This document shows positions 8,948-16,511 of a stretch of DNA of 64,000 nt, in pieces; within the stretch, counting starts at the first letter, position 1; every line of letters starts with the position of its first letter. The stretch is from positions 2,263,271 through 2,327,270 of the forward strand of contig AP019861.1 of assembly GCA_013426755.1 (NCBI GenBank), read 5' to 3'. Both the position numbers and the translations under genes were made by a program. The notes under the pieces were generated by a model. It was not told where the DNA came from, ran no database searches, and saw only the letters and a list, made by a program, of their open reading frames with translations. The DNA is from Spirochaetota bacterium (lineage in GTDB: Bacteria > Spirochaetota > UBA12135 > COTS27).

Positions 8948-10402
8948 TTACTCGATGCGTCCACGTCTTTCACGCGGAAAAATAATGTACATCGGTTTGC
9001 CTCTAATCTCCCATTTAGTTAAAAATCCAATGTAACGCGAATCTAACGATTCATCGCGATTATCCCCCATCACAAAATACGAATCCTTAGGAACAGTCAC
9101 AGGACCAAAATTATCACGAAAACCAATCGCATAAGGCGATTCTGTATCCAATGGCCATAACGCAGCATCAAATTTTGTAAACGGCTTAATTTCTAATTTA
9201 GAGACCCGAACAGGATGCGCAAATATCCCCGCTCCGCCATTACTCTTTTTAGTAGAATACGCCATCATTTCATCAAAATACGTGAAATCAACGTCATTCG
9301 TATCAATAGTTTCATTCTCCCAAGGCACAAGCTCGTCATTGATCCACAGTTGCTTGTTTCTAATTTCAATCTTATCACCTTCCATCGCAACGACACGTTT
9401 AACATATTCACGATGAAGTTTCAAATAGCGATTGGGATATAATTTTACCATTGTTCCCACTACGTAGTGCGGGGGTAGTAATGATTTTTCTTCGACGACA
9501 AGAAAAACGTACTTATATGGAAGCATAAGCGGACTATTGATAAAAGCGGTTGCTATAATACTTCCCGTCGTCATAAGGGGCTGCAGTAACCTCATCATAA
9601 ATAGATCTTTGCTTTTATCAGCAAAAGTCAACGTCGACCGCCGCTCGTAAACAGACAAAATATTTAGTTTTACTTCCATTTCATGACGGTACGCCCGATA
9701 CACAGCTGCTGGCAAATGCAGTGTTACCGACCGTTTGCCTGGGTTTAAAAAGATATAATTGGTCGCACTCGCTAACCAGTTCAAGTCAATTTCATCTTTT
9801 CTTAAACTAAGTGCCCGTTTGAATGACGCCGCTTCATTTAACGTATTTAATAACATTCTCTCCCTTTCAATCTTCGTCGCCACCGCCACATCACTACTCC
9901 CCTTCGTATCTTCACTGTTCTTTGCTGCTAGTTCATTCCTACTCTTAGCAAAAGCAAGATCATTTCCCACAGGACGCTCTATGCCAGCAGAATCGTCTAA
10001 CCCCAAAACCACCTGCTCCTCTCCGTCTAAATTATCAGCATTCTCTTCATAAATAGCATTCTCATATAAAATACGGACGTCATAAAATAAGGCCTCCTCA
10101 GGCGCACGAAATATCACAGGATCGCCCACCGCAACTTCACGTAAAGCAGGCAATTTGAACCCTGCTATCCCTTCTGTAAAAGGTAACTTCAATCCATAAT
10201 AAAACCGACTCGCCACTAAAATATCGCCCTCCGTCAAAGTAGGTTTCATTGATCCTGTCGGAATCCGGTAAATCACCCCCACCATTGACCGAATTATCAA
10301 TACCACCACCAACGCCAGTGCCAACTCCTTAACATGAGGACGCCAATTCGTATAATATTCTAACGAACTCTTATATAACTTCTCTACAATCGTATTCCAC
10401 AT
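8948..10402 (-). CDS. lepB: Signal peptidase I with large internal insertion
   Basis: Membrane-anchored Ser/Lys protease that removes signal peptides from exported proteins. One transmembrane helix (about 27-45) precedes IPTGSMKPTL with catalytic Ser51. The catalytic Lys is Lys335 in VKRVVAMEGD, and the last signature GDNRDESLDSRYIGF starts near 446. Between the Ser region and the Lys region are about 200 extra residues (roughly 105-320), charged and helical, ending in a hydrophobic stretch (about 278-298), so the periplasmic domain is much larger than in most bacteria. Length 484 aa. All catalytic residues are present, so it should be active. An ATG start with GGGA upstream fits. The gene is downstream of ruvA on the same strand after a 296-bp repeat-bearing gap. 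Confidence 0.93.
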   Translation of the reverse strand: MWNTIVEKLYKSSLEYYTNWRPHVKELALALVVVLIIRSMVGVIYRIPTGSMKPTLTEGDILVASRFYYGLKLPFTEGIAGFKLPALREVAVGDPVIFRAPEEALFYDVRILYENAIYEENADNLDGEEQVVLGLDDSAGIERPVGNDLAFAKSRNELAAKNSEDTKGSSDVAVATKIERERMLLNTLNEAASFKRALSLRKDEIDLNWLASATNYIFLNPGKRSVTLHLPAAVYRAYRHEMEVKLNILSVYERRSTLTFADKSKDLFMMRLLQPLMTTGSIIATAFINSPLMLPYKYVFLVVEEKSLLPPHYVVGTMVKLYPNRYLKLHREYVKRVVAMEGDKIEIRNKQLWINDELVPWENETIDTNDVDFTYFDEMMAYSTKKSNGGAGIFAHPVRVSKLEIKPFTKFDAALWPLDTESPYAIGFRDNFGPVTVPKDSYFVMGDNRDESLDSRYIGFLTKWEIRGKPMYIIFPRERRGRIE

Positions 10403-10484
10403 TGAGATTCATTCCCTTAAAAAAAATTTATTCCACCACTGATAACATTGCTAACTTTTTTCATATATTTTCTAGCTTGACTCA

Positions 10485-10710
10485 CTTGCCTGAGTTCTCT
10501 CAATTGCCTGAATTCTCTCAATTGTCTCAATTGCCTCAATTTCCATCTCTACTCGTCTTAAAGTTATACGACACCACCACGCATTCTCCGAAGCAATTTT
10601 TCATAACAATCTTCAATCATAGCAATCTTAAATCATTGTCTTTATTTATAGAAAAACCATCCCATTACGAACATTCTCAAACATTCTCAAACATTCCATT
10701 ACGAACTAAG
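10485..10710. repeat. Short tandem repeats between ruvA and lepB
   Basis: CCTGAATTCTCTCAATTG-type units of 9-18 bp repeat at about 10490-10545. Near the ruvA stop, ACATTCTCAA repeats, and CATTACGAAC (which includes the ruvA stop codon on the minus strand) occurs twice, at about 10661 and 10697. The second feature is a small duplication of the ruvA end. Confidence 0.7.
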
Positions 10711-11478
10711 CCTGTCTAAAGCAAATCTAAGCGCTTGTTCAAGATTTTTAGGAACTTCTTTGTTCTCGTCTTCATGCATAACTGCAGAACGCAATTCCTT
10801 TAAGACGGCATTGATCTCGTGCTCTTTGTATTCTAACTGTTTAAGCGCGCTGCGCACCTCTTCTCCTAAGGTGAACATTGGATCAGACTTAGCCATCACA
10901 TCGGACTCAGAAGACGCTGAGGGGGATTCACCGTAACGATCAAGGAGTACCCCTGCTTTTTTACCAAGCTCTAAAATCAACTTCCCAATCGTTTTCTCGC
11001 CAAGTCCCTTAATACCTTTAAGTCCTGTTTTGTCTTTATTGACAAGGAGGGCTAGTACCGACTTCGCTTCTCTTGAACGAACAATATTGAGTGCCTGGAC
11101 AGGACCTACACCTGAAGCTCGTAGCAATAACCTAAACGTGTCACGTTTTAATCGTGTCCGAAACCCATACAATACCGTTTTTTGCTCAGTTTTATAATAA
11201 TGAATATAGACGCGTAGTAAAAGAGGTCCTCCTTTGTTTTTAACAGTACTTCCTCCTCCTGCTTTGGCTTTGGCTTTGGCTATTGGCTCTAACGTAGGGG
11301 GCTGATTGAATTCGTCACCTAGGGCATTATCGCTACATTCCCAATCAGTTGTCGTCACATCGTAACCTGTTCCAGTCAATAGGTCTCCCAACAAGACCTC
11401 GTACCCCACACCATTTACCTGTAACGTCACCATTCCCGCTTCACAGATAAAGGGACTTCCTACCAAATAATCGTACAC
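10699..11478 (-). CDS. ruvA: Holliday junction ATP-dependent DNA helicase subunit RuvA
   Basis: RuvA tetramers bind four-way DNA junctions and load RuvB for branch migration. The OB-fold start is recognisable (VNGVGYEVLL, 21-30), as are both helix-hairpin-helix motifs (ASGVGPVQALNIV, 121-133; IKGLGEKTIGKLILEL, 156-171) and the RuvB-contacting C-terminal domain (about 207-259). Between strands of the OB domain sits an insertion of about 50 residues (33-86) rich in Thr, Ala, Lys and Gly, making 259 aa instead of about 190-205. The gene follows ruvC and yebC on the same strand, a common arrangement; ruvB is not in the window. Confidence 0.93.
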   Translation of the reverse strand: MYDYLVGSPFICEAGMVTLQVNGVGYEVLLGDLLTGTGYDVTTTDWECSDNALGDEFNQPPTLEPIAKAKAKAGGGSTVKNKGGPLLLRVYIHYYKTEQKTVLYGFRTRLKRDTFRLLLRASGVGPVQALNIVRSREAKSVLALLVNKDKTGLKGIKGLGEKTIGKLILELGKKAGVLLDRYGESPSASSESDVMAKSDPMFTLGEEVRSALKQLEYKEHEINAVLKELRSAVMHEDENKEVPKNLEQALRFALDRLSS

Positions 11479-11593
11479 CGTACTTACTATAAATAAAATA
11501 AAACTTAAATCAAACCCAGTAAAAACGTATTCCCCTATATTTTATATAGGTATTTCCGTAGATGCAGATGATAGTCTAACGTTAATAAAGTGC

Positions 11594-12166
11594 TTACGTT
11601 TCACGTTCCCTAAGAAAATGCTTGCTTATACGATCATCGTAATGACATGTATGAAAATAATGTGTGAGCGCAATCGCAACCGCGTCCATAGCATTGTCTT
11701 CAGTTTTAATAGGTTGCTTAATATCACAGATCTTAATAATCATGTCCATCACAGCTTGTTTTCCACATCTGCCATTGCCTGTGATTGCCCGTTTGATCTC
11801 TGTCGGACTGTACTCAAAACTAGTTACATTTGCCCGAGCAAGAACCGCCAACACAACACCCCTAGCCTCAGCGACCTTTACAGCAGACTTCCATACCGCC
11901 GTAAAAAAAACCCTTTCTATCGCAGCCTCTTCAATAGCAAAGCGCCTTAGTAACATTTCCAGGTCTTCGCATAACTTAGCCAGCCGCTTAGAAAAAAGAC
12001 TTCCACTCGGACTTTTTAGCGTACCTGCTTCTAATAATCGTACCGTAGTAGGCAGCGAAGACGTAAGAGATGATTGTTTTTTTTTATCCTTGCTATGTCC
12101 GATACCCTTTTCACATATCGCATACCCCATGCTTTCATAACCAGGGTCTATACCTAAAATCTTCAT
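11594..12166 (-). CDS. ruvC: Crossover junction endodeoxyribonuclease RuvC
   Basis: Resolves Holliday junctions by paired cuts. The RNase H-like fold starts MKILGIDPGYESMGYA with catalytic Asp7. The AIERVFF acidic site and the C-terminal EDNAMDAVAIALTH aspartates are intact. A Lys/Ser-rich insertion (about 24-42) follows the first strand. Length is 190 aa, near normal. Start is ATG at 12166, with no clear Shine-Dalgarno. It sits 63 bp downstream of yebC and 115 bp upstream of ruvA, consistent with a yebC-ruvC-ruvA recombination operon. Confidence 0.95.
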   Translation of the reverse strand: MKILGIDPGYESMGYAICEKGIGHSKDKKKQSSLTSSLPTTVRLLEAGTLKSPSGSLFSKRLAKLCEDLEMLLRRFAIEEAAIERVFFTAVWKSAVKVAEARGVVLAVLARANVTSFEYSPTEIKRAITGNGRCGKQAVMDMIIKICDIKQPIKTEDNAMDAVAIALTHYFHTCHYDDRISKHFLRERET

Positions 12167-12229
12167 TGCAATAAATTAACGTCCTAGCCTATTTTTTAAA
12201 ATTGGGAACGCCACATAGCCACTTCCGTG

Positions 12230-12958
12230 TCATGCAGGAGTCACTTTTTCATTAGATGACACCGTCTGCACATCATCGAGATCATCTAACCGCTCAGTTA
12301 ATTTTAAGATCTTCTCATGCTTGTCATCAGCAATAGTCGTGAAATTTTTAGGCACCATCGTTATCTCAGCACTTTCTATCTCAATAGCAGCAGCGCGTAA
12401 TTTTTCCAGCAGATTAGAAAACTCACCAGGATCAGATATCACCGTATACCCCTCAACCTCGACTAAAACATCCTCCCCACCATAAGCAAGCACCTTCTCA
12501 ATAAGCGCCTCTTCCTCAATGATTGCCTTAGCGATCAAAATAACACCTTTTTTTTCAAATTGCCAAGCAACCGATCCACTCTGTCCTAAACTTCCCCCAT
12601 TTTTAGAAAAGATCGCACGAATATCAGATACCGTTCGTTTTTTATTGTCCGTCAAACATTCCACCAAAATAGCAACTCCCTCAGGACCGTAGCCTTCGTA
12701 CGTCACTTCGTGATAACCCGCACCCTCTCTAGAACCCGTTGCTTTTTTTATAGCATTGTCAATGTTTTTAGCTGGCATGCTAGCGGCTTTAGCCTTCATC
12801 ACAGCCGTTCGTAACCTTGGATTGGCAGCGATATCTCCACCGCCAAGTTTAGCAGAAACAACTATTTCTTTCACAAGCTTACTAAATAGCTTGCCCCGTT
12901 TAACATCCTGAGCACCTTTTCTGTGCTTAATAGTCGACCATTTACTGTGTCCTGACAT
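12230..12958 (-). CDS. yebC: YebC/PmpR family transcriptional regulator or translation factor
   Basis: Begins MSGHSKWSTIKHRKGAQD, the near-invariant start of this family, followed by FSKLVKEI and NPRLRTAVMKAKAASMPAKNI. Length is 242 aa, normal. Members act as DNA-binding regulators, and recent work links the family to easing ribosome stalling; which role applies here cannot be read from sequence. A good Shine-Dalgarno (GAGGA) lies about 7 nt before the ATG. It is first in the yebC-ruvC-ruvA group. Confidence 0.95.
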   Translation of the reverse strand: MSGHSKWSTIKHRKGAQDVKRGKLFSKLVKEIVVSAKLGGGDIAANPRLRTAVMKAKAASMPAKNIDNAIKKATGSREGAGYHEVTYEGYGPEGVAILVECLTDNKKRTVSDIRAIFSKNGGSLGQSGSVAWQFEKKGVILIAKAIIEEEALIEKVLAYGGEDVLVEVEGYTVISDPGEFSNLLEKLRAAAIEIESAEITMVPKNFTTIADDKHEKILKLTERLDDLDDVQTVSSNEKVTPA

Positions 12959-13191
12959 TGCTTTTCCTCATTTTATAACGCTCGTATAGTATAATCGCAT
13001 TTGCTGTAAAACCTAACCGACCTTATCATACTAATTGTATTATCAATTTAACGCTAATGATAACAAATTTCAATGTTCAGGCAAAAACATGCGATCTCAA
13101 ATTTTTAATACGATTTTTCACAACATCTTCTTATTCATTCCATTGGCTGCAGTACTGTCTTAGCCATGATTTTTATGCAATGAACACTCCT

Positions 13192-14796
13192 TCACTCCCA
13201 CTCAATAGTAGCAGGGGGTTTCGATGAAATATCTAAGACCACACGTGTAATACCTTCCACTTCGCCCGTAATACGCGCAGAGAGCCTAGTTAAAAACGAC
13301 TTAGACGGAAGAAAGAAATCAGCCGTCATGCCATCTAGACTGCTCACAGCACGAATAACAATAGTCGCGCCGTAGTAACGTCGATCGCCTGCCACACCTA
13401 CCGATCTAACAGGTAACAAAACAGCAAAAATTTGCCACGTTTTCTCAATTAATTTAGCTTTCTTTAATTGTGACTGCAAAATAGCATCGGCTTTACGAAG
13501 TATATCAAGCCGCCGCTTCGTAACAGTGCCCACGATCCGCACTGCAAGCCCAGGGCCTGGAAAAGGGTGCCGATTAAGTAGAGCACTCGGTATTTTAAGG
13601 GCGAGCCCAAGCTCACGAACTTCATCTTTAAACAAATCCTTAAACGGCTCAACAATCTGCCCACGTTTCATTAAAGCTAAGATCTCAGGAACCCTATTAT
13701 GGTGCGTTTTAATCTTATGCGAAGGACCCACCGTCGCAATAGATTCAATAACATCAGGATACAACGTTCCTTGTGCTAGCATTTCAATAGGTTTGACATT
13801 CGCAAAAAATACTTTGACAAACATTCTTCCAATAATATGCCGTTTACGCTCAGGATCACGAACTCCAGCCAACGCCGTTAAAAATTCACTCTTCGCATCA
13901 ATAACACGTAAAGGTAACTGCAGATGATTTTCATAAAAATCGGAAATCTCGCGCACTTCATCTTCACGAAGCAGTCCATTATCCACCAGAACAAGCTTAA
14001 GACGTCGCTTAAATAATCGCGCCAAGAGAACCGCCATCACCGTCGAATCCACTCCACCACTCACAGCCACAACAATAGACCGCTTAGGTCCCACTTCACG
14101 TCGCAATGTTTTTTCAATCACTTTCAAATAGGACGGCACCGACCACATTCGCCTTAGACACGCAACACGCTGAAGAAAGTTTTTTAATAACTTCTCACCA
14201 TATACCGTATGCACCACCTCAGGATGATACTGCACACCATAGAGACGCAACTTACGGTCTTCAAAAGACGCAATCAACTCTCCAGCCTTACTACGACTTA
14301 ACGCCGTCACCGTAAAATGATTAGGCACCTCAACAATGCTATCACCATGGCTCATCCACACACAATGCCTATTAGGAACATCACGATAAAAAGAACTTCC
14401 AGCCCCACCACCAACACCACGACGACCTACCTTACGGCCCCCAGGCAGTACGTCAATCATAGCAGGACCGTATTCACCTCTACGCTGACTAGCAATCACA
14501 CCCCCATAGTGCCGTACCAATAAACACATTCCATAGCAAATGCCAAGAATAGGCACGCCAGCCGTCAGTAATGTTTCATCCAACTTAGGCGCCCTAGCAT
14601 CCGTAACCGACTCAGGCCCTCCTGAAAAGATAAGCGCTCCAACATCAGCACTCATCACCTCTTCATACCGCGCCGTAGCAGGAACAACTCTACTGTAATA
14701 ACCCAGCCCACGCACCCGCCGCGCTATAAGCCGCGTGTACTGCGAACCAAAATCAATTATAATAACCGACGATTTCTTATCAGAACGACGCTTCAC
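13192..14796 (-). CDS. guaA: GMP synthase (glutamine-hydrolysing)
   Basis: Converts XMP to GMP with glutamine and ATP, the last step of guanine nucleotide synthesis. The N-terminal class I glutamine amidotransferase has Cys87 in GICYGM and His191/Glu193 in YHPEVVH. The ATP pyrophosphatase loop SGGVDS is at 246-251. The dimerisation domain ends with the family signature DISSKPPATIEWE. A short Gly/Arg-rich insertion (about 119-135) sits in the amidotransferase domain. The start is GTG at 14796, with no strong Shine-Dalgarno. It is probably monocistronic; the upstream 60 bp hold ATTTGATT-type repeats. Confidence 0.96.
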   Translation of the reverse strand: MKRRSDKKSSVIIIDFGSQYTRLIARRVRGLGYYSRVVPATARYEEVMSADVGALIFSGGPESVTDARAPKLDETLLTAGVPILGICYGMCLLVRHYGGVIASQRRGEYGPAMIDVLPGGRKVGRRGVGGGAGSSFYRDVPNRHCVWMSHGDSIVEVPNHFTVTALSRSKAGELIASFEDRKLRLYGVQYHPEVVHTVYGEKLLKNFLQRVACLRRMWSVPSYLKVIEKTLRREVGPKRSIVVAVSGGVDSTVMAVLLARLFKRRLKLVLVDNGLLREDEVREISDFYENHLQLPLRVIDAKSEFLTALAGVRDPERKRHIIGRMFVKVFFANVKPIEMLAQGTLYPDVIESIATVGPSHKIKTHHNRVPEILALMKRGQIVEPFKDLFKDEVRELGLALKIPSALLNRHPFPGPGLAVRIVGTVTKRRLDILRKADAILQSQLKKAKLIEKTWQIFAVLLPVRSVGVAGDRRYYGATIVIRAVSSLDGMTADFFLPSKSFLTRLSARITGEVEGITRVVLDISSKPPATIEWE

Positions 14797-15073
14797 TGTC
14801 TTTGCATTGTCATTTGATTATTATTTGATTTGATTGTTATTTAATTGTTATTTGATTATTGCTTGAGACCCTTATTTAAAGGTCGTTTCATTATGTTTAG
14901 GACAAACAAAAAAGACACTCTGCACGACACTCTAAATATTCCAAACACTCCCAACACCACCAATGCCCCTAACATGACGTGCCCACAGCACCCCAAGGCA
15001 CCAAGGCACCAAGGCAAAAAATTCACCACCACCCCCAGTGCAGAAATGCACTCCTGCCAAACGCACCACTACA
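14797..15073. other. Intergenic region with simple repeats and a small hairpin
   Basis: Contains TTATTTGATT repeats (14817-14870), an AAGGCACC triplet repeat (about 14995-15016) and a perfect 6-bp hairpin AGTGCA-GAAA-TGCACT (15037-15052) downstream of the DUF4340 gene on the minus strand. The hairpin is not followed directly by a T-run, so its role as a terminator is weak. No gene is supported. Confidence 0.5.
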
Positions 15074-16093
15074 CTACTGCGCTAGCAGGTCTTTCACAGG
15101 AACATTGAGTCGATCGGCATCACTAGCTGGAATGCGAAATAACGTCTCCTGTGTAGAGACACCCGTAAGATAACCTAACTCTTCGTCTTCCTCGATAAGA
15201 TAGACCGTAACATCACTCACGCCACTTTCCGCCGTAATAACATCATAGACAACAAGCGCCCGATCACTGTAATCAACAAGACTCTTATCGTCAACAAACG
15301 TGCTCGCCCGTAACGAAACAAGCGTATTGACAATATCATCGAGCTCACCACGTTTGTAAGAACGCCCCGCTCCATCAACCCAGTCATAATCACTTGCAGG
15401 AGCCTCATTCGCATCATTCGCAGTCGTAGCTGCATCGGCGTCATCACTTGCCTCAGCCACTGCCTCCTTAGGCTGCTTGCTAAATGTAATAGCATTCGTG
15501 CCGCTTTTAGCGTTTTTTAGGCGACGCGTCATCCGTATTTGTTTTACTTTATCACCACTACTGACAGTAACCATATTGCGGTCTCTAAGGTCCAGTGGCT
15601 TAACATCGAAGACAAAGCCTATCTCATCAACAGATTGCAAAACTCGCGTATCGTCCGCTATAAGCACATAACGAACATTGAAACGATTCCCCGTCTCGCC
15701 TATATAAACATCGCGAAGTAAGTCGCCCGCTGCATTTTTTAATTGAACACGCGTGCGCGTCTCTTCGTCTAATCCATATTTATAATAAGCCTCCGAAGTT
15801 GTCACAATCTCCAATTCCCACACTTCACTAGCCAGATCAAGAATCTCTTCTAACTTGTCTTCATCGACGCGATATCCCGCAGCACCCAATTTCCATTCAC
15901 CCGCCGTTTTACTCAGATCGATCACTTCACCCGCATTTTCAATGACAATCGCCTTAACCTCCTCCTTAGCAACCGCATCTAAAACCAATCTTTGCTTATT
16001 AGCAGACTGAGACGGATCTGGAAGAAAAAAGTAAAAAAGACATAATATCACTATGCCGCCTAATAAATAAAGTTGTGTTTTCTTATTTTTCAA
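15074..16093 (-). CDS. DUF4340 protein of Gld-type ABC module
   Basis: One transmembrane helix near the N-terminus (LYLLGGIVILCLFYFFL) followed by a periplasmic domain with the DUF4340 pattern: IEN-GEVIDLSKTAGEWKL, then KYGLDE and VYIGETG. Such proteins occur beside GldA/GldF/GldG-like genes, as here. The exact function is unknown. I placed the start at the TTG at 16093 because a perfect AGGAGG lies 10 nt upstream (16104-16109). The frame is open to a further TTG at 16135, which would put that Shine-Dalgarno inside the gene. A low-complexity Asp/Ala stretch (about 216-232) lies mid-protein. It is last gene of the module, 418 bp after the GldG-like gene. Confidence 0.8.
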   Translation of the reverse strand: MKNKKTQLYLLGGIVILCLFYFFLPDPSQSANKQRLVLDAVAKEEVKAIVIENAGEVIDLSKTAGEWKLGAAGYRVDEDKLEEILDLASEVWELEIVTTSEAYYKYGLDEETRTRVQLKNAAGDLLRDVYIGETGNRFNVRYVLIADDTRVLQSVDEIGFVFDVKPLDLRDRNMVTVSSGDKVKQIRMTRRLKNAKSGTNAITFSKQPKEAVAEASDDADAATTANDANEAPASDYDWVDGAGRSYKRGELDDIVNTLVSLRASTFVDDKSLVDYSDRALVVYDVITAESGVSDVTVYLIEEDEELGYLTGVSTQETLFRIPASDADRLNVPVKDLLAQ

Positions 16094-16103
16094 TGATTGC
16101 AGT

Positions 16104-16109
16104 CCTCCT
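16104..16109 (-). promoter_or_regulatory. Shine-Dalgarno deciding the DUF4340 start
   Basis: AGGAGG on the minus strand, 10 nt before TTG at 16093. It lies within the longer open frame, which favours the internal TTG as the real start. Confidence 0.6.
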
Positions 16110-16134
16110 GGGTTTTTAACTTTATTAAATATCA

Positions 16135-16480
16135 ATCTTAAATATCAGTATCCAATATCCAATTATTTTGAATTCTAACTTCATTCAATATAGAACTTAA
16201 ATAATATCGTTCTTAAATATCAGTATCCAATATCTATTATTTTGAATTCTAACTTCATTCAATATAGAACTTAAATAATATCGTTCTTAAATATCAGTAT
16301 TCAATATCCAATTATTTTGAATTCCAATTTCATTCAATATAGAACTTAAATATCATTAGTCTTAAATATCAGTATCAAACGTCAATTGTCCTGAAATTTC
16401 AACTTCATTGAACGTTAATCTTAAACATCAAATCTCAATATCAGTCTTAATCTCAATCTCAACATCAAATCTTAACCTCA
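16135..16480. repeat. 75-bp tandem repeats, about 4 copies
   Basis: CTTAAATATCAGTATCCAAT recurs at 16137, 16212, 16286 and 16361, a 74-75 bp period. The unit also contains TTTTGAATTCTAACTTCATT and CAATATAGAACTTAAATA. After the last copy the sequence decays into short AATCTCAATATCA units up to about 16500. It fills the gap between the GldG-like and DUF4340 genes and must be in their shared transcript if they form an operon. Confidence 0.9.
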
Positions 16481-16511
16481 ATATCAATTTCAACTATCAA
16501 TCATTCAGAGT

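Noticed and set aside
11618..12140. Plus-strand frames of 110 and 158 residues over ruvC
   Set aside because: Opposite-strand shadows of a clear RuvC gene.
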